Assembly: GCA_017849585.1 (NCBI GenBank)
Contig: JAFIGT010000003.1
Span: 248,001 to 312,000, forward strand
Source: Verrucomicrobium sp.
GTDB lineage: Bacteria > Verrucomicrobiota > Verrucomicrobiia > Methylacidiphilales > UBA1321
Direction: 5' to 3'
Length of the DNA: 64,000 nt
Shown here: piece after piece, positions 52,097 through 61,235 of the stretch
Layout of the letters: every line of letters starts with the position of its first letter
Position numbering within the stretch: the stretch's first letter is position 1
Notes under the pieces: model-generated
The model's input: the letters and a program-made list of their open reading frames with translations, nothing else
What the model was told of the DNA's origin: nothing
Databases searched by the model: none
Program-made: the position numbers and the translations under genes

Positions 52097-53275
52097 TTAA
52101 ATTTCTGAAAAGAAGGCCAGGGAGGCTGTGAAGCTGTGGATAAAGTTTTGGTGGCCGATGGGGCCGACTTCGCCGTTGGCGAAAAATCCTGCAAGCGGGA
52201 GGTTGGGGAAATGCTCATTGATCAGGTGAGCGTCGTGGTTAGGAACGGTGAAGAGTTCGCGACCGCGACCATTGCAGTTGCAGAGAATGGCGGCGAAGGG
52301 TTTGAATTTTTTCTTTTTTTGCGCTTTGTCGAGAAGCGTGGTGAGGTCGGCGGCGGCGGCTGTGGCGTCGCGCAGGTGGTATTGCATGGTCTGTCCTACG
52401 CGGGGAAGCGCATTGATGGCGACGGCACCGCTGGAGGGGTCGGCGGCGAGAATATTGCGGACGATGAAGTCGCCTTGTTTGAAGTCTTCGACGTATTCGT
52501 TGAGGGCGAGGCCGGCGACGAGATGGCCTCGTGCTTTCTGTCGTTCGTCTTCGCTGAGGGATTGGTAGACGTCGTTGAGCACTTCGAAGGCGGGTTTTGA
52601 GCCGATGGTGAGGAGATAGTTTTCCTCGGCGTGCGTCACGGTCAGCGGTTCTCCGATGGGCTTGCAGCCTTGGGAGACGACGGTTTCGATGCGAATGGGG
52701 CCGCTGAGTGCAATGGCAATGCCTTGCTCTACGAGGGAGTCATTGAGAAAGATCCACGATTCGGCCGATTGGGTGGGGCCGCAGGCAAGACCGCCGAAGC
52801 AGGGGACGCTGGGATAGGCGCGGTTCCAGCTCTTGAGCCAGTCATCGACGCGACAGGTAAAGGGATCGGCAAAGACGAGCCACGCTTTGACATCGTCGGG
52901 CTTGAGGCCGGTTTTCTCGTACCAGTAATCGGCGACGTTGGCTTCGTCGACCATGGTTTGGGTGAAGGGGACCGCTTTGACCTGACAGTCGGGGAGGGAG
53001 AGAAGGAGGAGGGAGAAGCCGGATTGGGCTTCGCTTTCCTCGTCGGTGCCGATGATTCCCTGGGTGCTGCAACCGGTCAGGAGTGGGACCCGGGCGTTGA
53101 GGCGGATGATTTCGAGGACGTCGTTGATGTGTTCGATGTAGTCAACGCTGACGAAAAGGATGCCCAGGGTGGGATTTTGTCCGAGTTTTTCGCGAAGGGC
53201 GATGGCCGCTTCCTTGACGAGTTGTTCGGAAAAGCGGCCGCGGACGAGTTGGGAAACGGCCTTGGGCTTCATCAA
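52097..53275 (-). CDS. FIST-domain sensory protein
   Basis: FIST_N (about 30-220) and FIST_C (about 230-375) domains, thought to bind small molecules, possibly amino acids, in front of kinases or cyclases. Characteristic parts are PLLTGCSTQGIIG, CFGGLACGPTQS and PLAGFFANGEVGPIG near the end. Here the protein ends after FIST_C and has no output domain, so it must work through a partner. 392 aa, soluble. The start may be either of two adjacent ATG codons (53275 or 53272). Confidence 0.88.
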   Translation of the reverse strand: MMKPKAVSQLVRGRFSEQLVKEAAIALREKLGQNPTLGILFVSVDYIEHINDVLEIIRLNARVPLLTGCSTQGIIGTDEESEAQSGFSLLLLSLPDCQVKAVPFTQTMVDEANVADYWYEKTGLKPDDVKAWLVFADPFTCRVDDWLKSWNRAYPSVPCFGGLACGPTQSAESWIFLNDSLVEQGIAIALSGPIRIETVVSQGCKPIGEPLTVTHAEENYLLTIGSKPAFEVLNDVYQSLSEDERQKARGHLVAGLALNEYVEDFKQGDFIVRNILAADPSSGAVAINALPRVGQTMQYHLRDATAAAADLTTLLDKAQKKKKFKPFAAILCNCNGRGRELFTVPNHDAHLINEHFPNLPLAGFFANGEVGPIGHQNFIHSFTASLAFFSEI

Positions 53276-53325
53276 TGAACTTTCGATGGGGTTGGAGTAA
53301 AAGTCAACGCTTTGCCGGAGGGTTT

Positions 53326-54444
53326 TTAGCCGAAGATCAGGTCATCCCGCTGTCCTTGGGGAGGTCGCAGGGAGTGCCGCCATTTTTCGAGTGGTCGCTC
53401 GCAGAGTTTGGAGAAGAGCCAGCCGCCGAGAAGGCAGCCGGTCCAGAGGGTGAGTTGAAGGACCGCGGGTTGTGCCGTCAGAGACAGGGTCTGGCGTCTG
53501 AACACGGTTGCGAGGGAGATCGAGATTGGGTCGAGGATCAGGTAAAGCGAGTAGGAGATGATGCCAATCCAGCGCAGTGGTTGTAGGACGCGGGAGTCGT
53601 TGAGGGCGTGATCCCAACGATGCAGGTAGTACAGCATGAGGGTGAAGGTGGCCATGAACGAAAAGAGCATGGCCATGTGGCGGTTGGCCAGGAGCCAGCT
53701 TGCGGCGGCCAAGCCGGCGATGCCGGTAAGGCAAAGTCCTTCGTGAAAGCGGGAGAATCGCTGGTAGTAGAGGGCGAGAAAGAGCAGGCCGCCCATGGTG
53801 AATTCCGGCCAGAGCTGGAGGACGTAGAGTGGGAGAAACTGGATTTGGAACAGGGCGATGACGGCCAGCCCGAGGCCGATGTCGACGAGGAGGTGAACCG
53901 GGCAACCCATCCGGTAGAACCAGAAGCCCAGCCCGACTAGGAGATACATGCCGACGCCGTAGATGAGCGCCTGGCTGGCTGGCAGCAAGGGGAGTGCTTC
54001 CGAATTGATTTCGATCAACAGAAAGTTGGCGATGACTGCGGGCGCTTGGGTGGGCAAGGTCTGGCGCCACTCTTCGAAAAAGGGATTCAGCCCTACCAGT
54101 CCGAGTAGGACGGTCAAGGCGCAGGCCAGCCAGTAGAGCGGATAGATGCGGAGGAAGCGGTGTCGGAGGAAGCTTAGTGGTTGCTGGCCCGTCTGCACGA
54201 GTTGGCAGACGTGACTGGCGATGCAGTAGCCGCTGAGCACGACGAAGAGATCAATTCCATAGGTGCCGAACTGGGAGAGCCAATAGATGAGCCCCTGGCC
54301 CGGATAGGTGGATTCGGAGGCACTTCCCAAGGCGGTATGGGAGAGTAGGATCATCAGCACGGCCACTCCCCGCCAGTGGGTGATCGAGGCGTAGTGGCCA
54401 TCGAACGGTTCCGTTGGCGGGGTGATGGGCGAGTTGGCGTTCAC
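53326..54444 (-). CDS. Acyltransferase family 3 membrane protein
   Basis: An integral membrane acyltransferase with about ten helices. These enzymes transfer acetyl or other acyl groups to surface sugars, lipids or peptidoglycan. The N-terminal block ITHWRGVAVLMILLSH carries the conserved His, and RHRFLRIYPLYWLA is the typical R-x-x-R-I-x-P loop. The start is a GTG at 54444 that overlaps the upstream stop (GTGA); the frame is open for 37 more codons into the hydrolase gene, but that part looks like a shadow. With this start the protein has 372 aa, normal for the family. Confidence 0.85.
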   Translation of the reverse strand: MNANSPITPPTEPFDGHYASITHWRGVAVLMILLSHTALGSASESTYPGQGLIYWLSQFGTYGIDLFVVLSGYCIASHVCQLVQTGQQPLSFLRHRFLRIYPLYWLACALTVLLGLVGLNPFFEEWRQTLPTQAPAVIANFLLIEINSEALPLLPASQALIYGVGMYLLVGLGFWFYRMGCPVHLLVDIGLGLAVIALFQIQFLPLYVLQLWPEFTMGGLLFLALYYQRFSRFHEGLCLTGIAGLAAASWLLANRHMAMLFSFMATFTLMLYYLHRWDHALNDSRVLQPLRWIGIISYSLYLILDPISISLATVFRRQTLSLTAQPAVLQLTLWTGCLLGGWLFSKLCERPLEKWRHSLRPPQGQRDDLIFG

Positions 54445-55448
54445 GATTCGCGGAAATCGTCGGCCCAGAGATTCTGGGCGAGCCGGAAGCTTTCCGGCAT
54501 CAGGGTGTAGCCGACGTGCCCTTGCTTGAAGCAATGGTAATGGGAGCCCTCCCATTTTTGATTCAACTGGCGGATGAGTTCCGGGGGGGCGATGCGGTCG
54601 TATTCGCCGGCGAGAAGGAGGACGTTGCGGCCTTCCGTCAGCGGGCGTTGATGGCTGGGACAGCAGAGGCGCAGATGGGGGCGCAGGTCTTCGCGTTTGA
54701 TGCCGGCCTGGCGCATGTGCTGGCGGACGGTGATGGAGGCGGGGGATTCCCAGATGGCGGTTTCAATGTTGAGAATCGGTTCGACGAGGATGAGGCGTTG
54801 CAGCAGGGGATCGACGCAGGCGGCTTGGGCCATGATCCACCCACCGTAGCTGGTGCCCCAGCCGCCGAAGAGTTGACCGCCCATGTTCTTGAGTGTGCGC
54901 AGGAGTACGCGTACTTCCACGACGGCCTGACGAATGCCCTCGGCAGTGCGCAGGGGGTGGGCGCTCACGGCGAATTCGCCGGTGAGGTGGCGGCGCAAAC
55001 GGCGCGAATAATGGTAGGGAAGATGCATGAAGACGGCATTCCAGCCGCGTTCGTTGAGCCGCTTGGCCCACAGGCGATAGCCCATGTCACTGACGGACAT
55101 CAAGCCATGGGCGAGAATCATGGTCGGGGCGGTCCAGCCCTTTTTGCAGGGGAAGAGGTCGAAGGCGGTCGTGTTGTTGTCGGAGTAGTCGCTGCGAATC
55201 GGGCTGATGAACCGCCATGGGCCGGAGTGAGGCATGGGGGGGAGATCGTGGTCCTCGGGGATCGCGTAGTATTCGGACGAGGAGCGCGCGGCCCAGTGGG
55301 AGGCGTATTGGTGCCAGCGTTGGAGGAGGTCCTTGGGTAGGCGGTGGCGGCGGGCGACGGTGTTGACGAATCCGAAGCTGACGGCGTCGACGACGCCAGC
55401 GCGCCAGCGGTCAACTTTGTCGAGGAACGGGGAAGCAGTGTGGTTCAT
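54441..55448 (-). CDS. Alpha/beta hydrolase family protein
   Basis: A 335-residue soluble hydrolase with nucleophile Ser200 in GGWGTSYGGW, Asp284 in AGEYDRIAPPE and His311 in KQGHVGY. The oxyanion region is ILAHGLMSVSDMG. No signal peptide. It is translationally coupled by GTGA to the membrane acyltransferase downstream, suggesting that the two act on the same acylated product, one adding and one removing or checking the group. The substrate is unknown. Confidence 0.85.
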   Translation of the reverse strand: MNHTASPFLDKVDRWRAGVVDAVSFGFVNTVARRHRLPKDLLQRWHQYASHWAARSSSEYYAIPEDHDLPPMPHSGPWRFISPIRSDYSDNNTTAFDLFPCKKGWTAPTMILAHGLMSVSDMGYRLWAKRLNERGWNAVFMHLPYHYSRRLRRHLTGEFAVSAHPLRTAEGIRQAVVEVRVLLRTLKNMGGQLFGGWGTSYGGWIMAQAACVDPLLQRLILVEPILNIETAIWESPASITVRQHMRQAGIKREDLRPHLRLCCPSHQRPLTEGRNVLLLAGEYDRIAPPELIRQLNQKWEGSHYHCFKQGHVGYTLMPESFRLAQNLWADDFRES

Positions 55449-55818
55449 GGCCGAATGGAGGTTAGTTTTATCAGGAAGCGGCGAAATGTCATCGTCGGAA
55501 TTGGGGGCGCGATATAAAAAAAGGCGGCGACGTTGCGCTACAAAAGGCGACCGACTCTGTTGGGAAGGGCGGTGGTGTCGACGAATTTGTCCGGTGGGAG
55601 TAGGGCGGAAATTTCGGAGCCAGGGATGGGCGCATGGAACGATTTAAGCACAGATTGGGAAGAGCCGTTTGCGTTAGGTGAGCTACGTGAGCTAGGTGTG
55701 CGATATTTTTGCAGCGTGATGTGGCAGTCAGCTATGGAATGGGTGGAAATCGGTTTGTGACTTCGGTTTTCTAGTCAGAAGCTGGCATGGCGTCGTGGGC
55801 TTTGGTAGCGTCGGGCCA
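55449..55818. other. 370-bp divergent intergenic region
   Basis: It lies between the hydrolase (minus) and the carotenoid-type gene (plus). Its one notable feature is copy 2 of the 48-bp repeat at 55665-55712. I found no convincing promoter pair or small gene. Confidence 0.5.
55665..55712 (+). repeat. 48-bp intergenic repeat, copy 2
   Basis: 41 of 48 positions match copy 1 at 47593-47640 (reverse strand). Inside the unit, GTGAGCTA and close variants occur twice in tandem, so it may be built from a shorter iteron. Confidence 0.7.
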
Positions 55819-56451
55819 ATGAAGCATTGGTCGCGGATTGAATGGGTGTTGCTGGTGAGTTATGGGCTGGCGGTGGGTGCGGCGTTGACGGGAATTCGGG
55901 GCGTGACGGATACTCTCCTGATTTTGCTGGCGGCGGCGAATGCTCACGCGGTGATCGGTCATCATTGGGGGGTGAAGCTGGCGCGGCGCTGGGCGTTGAG
56001 TGTGCTGGTGATTCTGGCTTTGGCGGTGGCGATTGGTACGAAGACGGGCCAGCCGTTCGGATCGTTCTATTTCACGGATCGCCTCGGGCCGATGTTGCTG
56101 GGAGTGGTGCCGCTGGCGGTGCCGTTTTTATGGTATGCGGTGATCAGCAGTTTTCTGCTGATGGCGCGGGCTTTTTGGCCGTGGGCGAGCGCGCGCAATG
56201 AAGCGCTGGCGGTGTCCGCCGGGGTGGTGCTCTTTGATTTTCTGACGGAGCCGTACTGGCTCTGGACGCGGGGTGCGTGGTTCTGGAGTACGAACCGGGT
56301 GCCGGTGCAGAATTATATCGCGTGGGCGGCGATCACGTATCTGCTGGTGCGGTTGGTCGCGCCGAGCAGTGGGATGCGGTGGGAGCGGGAATGGCGGCCG
56401 GTGGTGATCGTGCTGGGATTAGCTGCGATCACACTGCGGCGGTTTTATTAA
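55819..56451 (+). CDS. Carotenoid-biosynthesis-type membrane protein (CruF-like)
   Basis: A 210-residue membrane protein with six or seven hydrophobic segments. DFLTEPYWLWTRGAWFW and VPVQNYIAWA correspond to the conserved core of the DUF422 family, which includes the gamma-carotene 1',2'-hydratase CruF. The start at 55819 (MKHWSRIEW) is preferred over a GTG at 55795. No other carotenoid gene is nearby, so the family assignment is better than the exact reaction. A terminator follows. Confidence 0.75.
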   Translation: MKHWSRIEWVLLVSYGLAVGAALTGIRGVTDTLLILLAAANAHAVIGHHWGVKLARRWALSVLVILALAVAIGTKTGQPFGSFYFTDRLGPMLLGVVPLAVPFLWYAVISSFLLMARAFWPWASARNEALAVSAGVVLFDFLTEPYWLWTRGAWFWSTNRVPVQNYIAWAAITYLLVRLVAPSSGMRWEREWRPVVIVLGLAAITLRRFY

Positions 56452-56461
56452 GAGCGCAGTT

Positions 56462-56490
56462 CCCCTCTCTGTATAGCCGAGGGGATTTTT
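56462..56490 (+). terminator. Terminator after the carotenoid-type gene
   Basis: CCCCTC (56462-56467), eleven-base loop, GAGGGG (56479-56484), then A and five T. Confidence 0.7.
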
Positions 56491-56514
56491 GACGGACTAA
56501 GTTCCCAATCGAAA

Positions 56515-57435
56515 TTAATCGTTGGGATGCCGCTTGTTGTGAATCAGCGAGGCAACGACGGCGAGGGTGAGGATGGTCGCGACGACGGCGAGGGCGAGTG
56601 GCGTGGGGACGTGGACGAAGTATTCGATCAACATCTTGAAGCCGATGAAGGAGAGGACGAGTCCGAGTCCGAGCTTGAGGTATTTGAAGTGCACCATGGC
56701 CTTGGCGAGGAGGAAGTAGAGTGAGCGCAGGCCGAGGATGGCGCAGACGTTGGAGGTGTAGACGATGAAGGCATCCTGGGTGATGGCGAAGATGGCCGGG
56801 ATGGAGTCGACCGCAAAGATGAGGTCGGTGAATTCCACGACGATCAATACGAGGGCCAGCGGGGTGAGCAGGATCTTGCCGTTGATCTTGGTGAGGAAAT
56901 CGTGACCGTGATATTTGTCGGAAATGGGCAGGTGCTTGCGGCAGAAGCGGAGGACGGGATTGTTCGCGATGTCCATTTCCTCGTCGCCACTGATCATCAT
57001 TTTGACGCCCGTGACGAGCAGGAAAATGCCGAAGAGATAGAGAATCCAATGGAACTGGGCGATGAGTGCCGCGCCGACACCGATCATGAGGCCGCGCATG
57101 ACCAGCGCGCCGAGAATGCCCCAGAAGAGGACCCGGTGCTGGTAATGGGCGGGAACCTGAAAGAAGTTAAAGACGAGGACGAAGACAAAGATGTTGTCGA
57201 CGCTGAGGGAGTATTCGATCACGTAACCGGTGAGGAATTCCATCGCCTTGGCGGACCCTTTCCAGTGCCAGATGTAGGCGCTGAAGAGGAGGGAGAGGAT
57301 GACGAATCCGGCGCTGGTGATGGCCGCGTCGCGCACGGAGACGGGTTTGTCGCCGCGGTGGGCAAAGAGATCGAGGGCCAGCAGAACGAGTACGACGCCA
57401 TTGAAGGCAATCCAGAAAATAATCGGTGTGTCCAT
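56515..57435 (-). CDS. TerC-family membrane protein (Alx-like)
   Basis: TerC/Alx proteins are seven-to-nine-helix exporters linked to manganese homeostasis and to metalation of exported proteins. The paired acidic motifs are clear: EYSLSVDNIFVFVLVF (about 74-89) and EFTDLIFAVDSIPAIFAIT (about 200-218). 306 aa with the usual C-terminal helices. In some bacteria such genes follow a manganese (yybP-ykoY) riboswitch; I looked in the 243-bp upstream region and did not find its conserved core. Confidence 0.92.
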   Translation of the reverse strand: MDTPIIFWIAFNGVVLVLLALDLFAHRGDKPVSVRDAAITSAGFVILSLLFSAYIWHWKGSAKAMEFLTGYVIEYSLSVDNIFVFVLVFNFFQVPAHYQHRVLFWGILGALVMRGLMIGVGAALIAQFHWILYLFGIFLLVTGVKMMISGDEEMDIANNPVLRFCRKHLPISDKYHGHDFLTKINGKILLTPLALVLIVVEFTDLIFAVDSIPAIFAITQDAFIVYTSNVCAILGLRSLYFLLAKAMVHFKYLKLGLGLVLSFIGFKMLIEYFVHVPTPLALAVVATILTLAVVASLIHNKRHPND

Positions 57436-57678
57436 AGATTCGAGTTCTTAGAAGCGCAACATCACGCCTGCCCAAAGGCCGGAGGGCAAGCAAAAAGAGT
57501 GCTGGCCTGAGGGCCTGTTCCCGGTCCTTTCGAAAATGAGGTTCCTTGGACTCGATGGCAGGCGCAGTCCGATCCGGTTGGGACTGAGGTTCTACGGTTA
57601 CGACTCGGCCTCAGATTGGTATGAAATTCGCTTCTTCGATGTTGCAAAAACTTATCCAGCCGTCACTTTATCACCGCC

Positions 57679-60447
57679 ATGTCCGAATCCAGCGTTGTTT
57701 CCAGCTTTGAACGATTACAGGGAGAGATTTTTCGCCTCGGGTGCGCCTTGGGCAATGTGATCTCGAAGGTGGAGGGGCAATTGACTCTCGATCTGGTCGA
57801 GAAATTGCGCGCTCTGGCCAAGTCCAGCCGCGCAGGCGATACGGCGGCGGCCACCCAGTTGGCCAAGGAGGTGCGCAATCTCGACACGCATGAGGTGTTC
57901 GAGGTGGCGATGGCGTTCACGGTTTATTTTGAGCTGGTCAATCTGACGGAAGAAAACGCGCGCATCCGGCGTTTGCGCGCCAGCCGGGCGCAGGCGAATA
58001 CGGGTCAGGCGGAGCCACTCCGGGAATCGATCGAGGCAGCCATTATCGAGTTGAAACAGCGCAATGTGACGACTGGCGAGGTGCAGGAGATCGTCGACCG
58101 AATTTCGATTGAGCTGGTGTTTACGGCGCATCCGACCGAGGCGAAACGACGGACGATGTTGACCAAGCTGACGCGTTTGGCGCGGATGTTGCGCCACCAC
58201 AGCGCACCGGAGGAGCATCGGCTGGGTGAAGTGGACGAGCGCGCCATCGAGCGGGAGATCGCGTCGCTCTGGTTGACGGATCGTTCGCGGACGCAACGAC
58301 CGGAAGTGACCGATGAAGTGCGCACGGGGCTGTGGTATTTCGAGACGACGCTCTGGGAGACATTGCCGCGCCTGCAGGCGGATCTGGAGTCGGCGCTGGC
58401 GCGGTATTATCCGCGGGTGAAACCGCCGAAGCGGTGGTTGACGTTCGGCTCGTGGATCGGCGGCGACCGGGATGGCAATCCGAACGTGACGGCAGACATC
58501 ACGGCGCGGACGATTACGCTGCATCGCCGTCTCGCGCTCGATCTGTTGAACAAGTCGGCGCATGTGGTCTCGCGCCTGCTGTCGATTTCCACCCATCGCG
58601 ACCGGATCACGCCGGACCTGCAAAAATTGCTGGAGGAGCACGGTCAGATTTCCTCGCATGTGAAGGCATTGGCGGGCCGTTACCCGAATGAGCCGTACCG
58701 GTTGCTGTTGGCGGGACTGCGGGCGCAACTGGACGAGGCGCACGAGGAAGCGGTGACGACGAAGGCGTTCGATCCCGCGACGGCCCCGGAACCGGCCTTG
58801 CAGGGAACCGATGTGGCGCAGTTGCTGGACCGGATGATCGATAGTCTGCGCCGGAGCCGCAGCGCGTTGCTGGCGGAAGGCGAGCTGAAGCATTTGCGGC
58901 AGCAGGTGGAGACGTACGGGTTGCATCTGGCGACGCTCGATCTGCGGCAGCACTCCTGGCGGCATGAGAATGCCATTGCGGAAATTTTGAAACCGCAGCT
59001 CGGCGAGGTGGCGTACGCGTCGTTGACCGAGGCGAAGAAAGTCGAACTGCTGACGCGCGTGCTCGATGAGGGCATGGAGAAATTGAAGCGCGAGGCGGGT
59101 GAACTGAGCGCGGAGACGCGCGATGTGCTGGACCCGCTGACGGTGGTGCGCCGGGCGCAGGCGATGTACGGTCCGCGCGTGGCGGGGCTGTATGTGATCA
59201 GCATGACAGACGCGCTTTCGGATGTGCTGGAGGTGTTGATTTTCCTGCGCTGGAGCGGAGTCGATCTGGCCATTGCGCCGCTTTTTGAAACGTTGGACGA
59301 TCTGGAGCGGGCGCCGCAGATTTTGCAGGCGATGTTCACGCATCCGCATTATCGCGCTTACCTCTGGGCGCAGGACAAGCGGCAGACGGTGATGCTGGGG
59401 TATTCGGACAGCAACAAGGATTGCGGTTACATCACGGCAAACTGGGCGCTCTTCAAAGCACAGGAGACAATTGTGGCGGCATGCCAGGCGGAGGATGTGA
59501 GGCTGACGCTGTTCCATGGTCGCGGCGGCAGCATCGCGCGTGGGGGCGGTCCGGCGGCAAAGGCCATTCTCGCGCAGCCGGTGGGGCTGATCGATGGCGG
59601 TATCCGCATCACGGAACAGGGCGAAGTGCTTTCCACGCGCTATCATGATCCCGATCTGGCGTTTCGTATTTTGGAGCAGATGGCGTATGGCGTCCTGCTC
59701 GGCACGGAGGCGGCGCGGCGGCAACCGAAGGTAGTGCCGGTTTGGCGCGAGACGATGGAGCAGATGGCGCAAGCGGGATTCAAGGCCTATGAGGCGTTGG
59801 TGCACAAGGACCCGGATTTTCTGACGTTCTGGCGGTTCGCGACGCCGATCGACGAGATCAGCGGATTGAAGCTGGGCTCGCGTCCGGCATTCCGCAAGGC
59901 GACGAAGACGGTGGAGGATTTGCGGGCGATTCCGTGGGTGTTCTCGTGGACGCAGAGCCGCTTTGTGTTTCCGGGCTGGTTCGGACTCGGTTCCGCACTG
60001 GAGTCGGTGCTGGCGCGGGGACCGGAAGGTCTGGCGTTGCTGCAATCGATGTACCGCGAGTGGCCATTCTTCCAGACGGTGATCGATAACGCGCAGCTCA
60101 GTTTATCGAAGGCTGACATGAGCATCGCAGCCCAATACGCGGGGCTGGTGCGCGAGGAGGCGATTCGCACGCGAATTTTTGGCGCGATCAAGGCGGAGTT
60201 CGACCGGTCGGTGGCGGCCATTCTGAAAATCACTTCGCAAAAGGCGCTGCTCGATAACGAGCCGGTGTTGCAGCGGTCGGTGCAATTGCGCGACCCGTAC
60301 ATCGATCCGCTGAATTACATTCAGGTAGAGGCGTTGCGCCGCTTGCGCAGCCGGGCGGATCTACTGGCGTCGGATGACGAGGCGTTGCGGTCCGTGATCG
60401 AACTGACGATCAACGGGATCAGTCACGGTCTGAAAAATACGGGCTGA
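57679..60447 (+). CDS. ppc: Phosphoenolpyruvate carboxylase
   Basis: It carboxylates PEP to oxaloacetate to refill the TCA cycle. Catalytic His151 is in VFTAHPTEAKRRT. Lys580 is in GYSDSNKDCGY, and Arg615 and the glycine-rich loop are in FHGRGGSIARGGGP (613 on). The protein ends in GISHGLKNTG, the conserved C-terminus whose last Gly is needed for activity. 922 aa is a normal length. The start has no Shine-Dalgarno. It is convergent with the following minus-strand genes, 15 bp away. Confidence 0.97.
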   Translation: MSESSVVSSFERLQGEIFRLGCALGNVISKVEGQLTLDLVEKLRALAKSSRAGDTAAATQLAKEVRNLDTHEVFEVAMAFTVYFELVNLTEENARIRRLRASRAQANTGQAEPLRESIEAAIIELKQRNVTTGEVQEIVDRISIELVFTAHPTEAKRRTMLTKLTRLARMLRHHSAPEEHRLGEVDERAIEREIASLWLTDRSRTQRPEVTDEVRTGLWYFETTLWETLPRLQADLESALARYYPRVKPPKRWLTFGSWIGGDRDGNPNVTADITARTITLHRRLALDLLNKSAHVVSRLLSISTHRDRITPDLQKLLEEHGQISSHVKALAGRYPNEPYRLLLAGLRAQLDEAHEEAVTTKAFDPATAPEPALQGTDVAQLLDRMIDSLRRSRSALLAEGELKHLRQQVETYGLHLATLDLRQHSWRHENAIAEILKPQLGEVAYASLTEAKKVELLTRVLDEGMEKLKREAGELSAETRDVLDPLTVVRRAQAMYGPRVAGLYVISMTDALSDVLEVLIFLRWSGVDLAIAPLFETLDDLERAPQILQAMFTHPHYRAYLWAQDKRQTVMLGYSDSNKDCGYITANWALFKAQETIVAACQAEDVRLTLFHGRGGSIARGGGPAAKAILAQPVGLIDGGIRITEQGEVLSTRYHDPDLAFRILEQMAYGVLLGTEAARRQPKVVPVWRETMEQMAQAGFKAYEALVHKDPDFLTFWRFATPIDEISGLKLGSRPAFRKATKTVEDLRAIPWVFSWTQSRFVFPGWFGLGSALESVLARGPEGLALLQSMYREWPFFQTVIDNAQLSLSKADMSIAAQYAGLVREEAIRTRIFGAIKAEFDRSVAAILKITSQKALLDNEPVLQRSVQLRDPYIDPLNYIQVEALRRLRSRADLLASDDEALRSVIELTINGISHGLKNTG

Positions 60448-60462
60448 ACTTGTTCGCCTTTC

Positions 60463-61161
60463 TCAGCGGAGGGCGACGGGGACGTCGAGGATTTCCTTGG
60501 CGACGATGGCGCGGCGGATTTCCACGGGATTGCGCAGACGGGCGACGAGTTCCGGCAGGCGCACGCTGGGTTCGACGGGACGATATGCTTTCTGGACCTG
60601 GCTGGAAGTGGAAGCTCCGGCAAATTTGGCGATATTTTCCGCGGCGAGTTGGGACGCGGAAATTTCGCTGCCGATGTGGGTTTCAAACACCGGCTTGTTT
60701 TCTATTTCGGCGAGGGCGGCCTGCACGCGGGCGGTATCATTTTCTGTGACCATCTCCGGTGCGGATTGGGAGAGGGAGGCGGGTTGGCGAACCGGTTCCG
60801 GCTGGGCGGCGGGTTTCGGCGGCGCGGGCACGAAAACGGGACGTTCCTGATAGGCCGGAGTCAGCGGAGGCAGGGGGCGGGCGGGAGCGGCTTGTTGCGG
60901 AGGATGGGGAAGCTGGGGTGGCATCTGACCCGGCTTTTTGCCGAGGGCTTCGAGGAGTTCATCGAACGGGTCGGTGTATTCCTCGAGATCGCGCTGCGGC
61001 TGTTGCGGGGGGCGCTGGCGCGGAGGCGTGGCGGGGGATTGGGGTGTTTGCGATTTTTGTTTTTTCTCCTGCGCCGTATTGACGAGATGGGAGATGATTT
61101 GAAAGATGACGACGCCCACGAAGATGAGCAGTCCGATCCAGTCTCCGGCGGCGTATTTCAT
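60463..61161 (-). CDS. Membrane-anchored proline-rich protein of unknown function next to floA
   Basis: One N-terminal membrane helix (DWIGLLIFVGVVIFQIISHL, about 7-26), then a long Pro/Gln/Ala-rich, probably disordered stretch (about 35-150), and a short conserved-looking C-terminus with EIRRAIVAKEILDVPVALR. I remember similar C-terminal ends in proteins of planctomycetes and verrucomicrobia but can name no function. It lies 74 bp after floA in the same direction. The start at 61161 (MKYAAGDW) is chosen over one 15 codons upstream. The context suggests a partner of the flotillin scaffold. Confidence 0.65.
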   Translation of the reverse strand: MKYAAGDWIGLLIFVGVVIFQIISHLVNTAQEKKQKSQTPQSPATPPRQRPPQQPQRDLEEYTDPFDELLEALGKKPGQMPPQLPHPPQQAAPARPLPPLTPAYQERPVFVPAPPKPAAQPEPVRQPASLSQSAPEMVTENDTARVQAALAEIENKPVFETHIGSEISASQLAAENIAKFAGASTSSQVQKAYRPVEPSVRLPELVARLRNPVEIRRAIVAKEILDVPVALR

Positions 61162-61235
61162 GGGGTGTCCTTGTTGGAAAATAGAGTCGGGCATCTTCCC
61201 CTGCAACCGAAGGCCGCAGGGGAAGACGGAGTCCG

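Noticed and set aside
57436-57678. Possible yybP-ykoY manganese riboswitch before terC
   Set aside because: The conserved core sequences of that riboswitch are not present on either strand.
57715-60045. 776-codon open frame antisense to ppc
   Set aside because: Arg/His/Gln-rich without recognisable folds; a shadow of the GC-rich ppc gene, whose catalytic motifs are all present on the plus strand.
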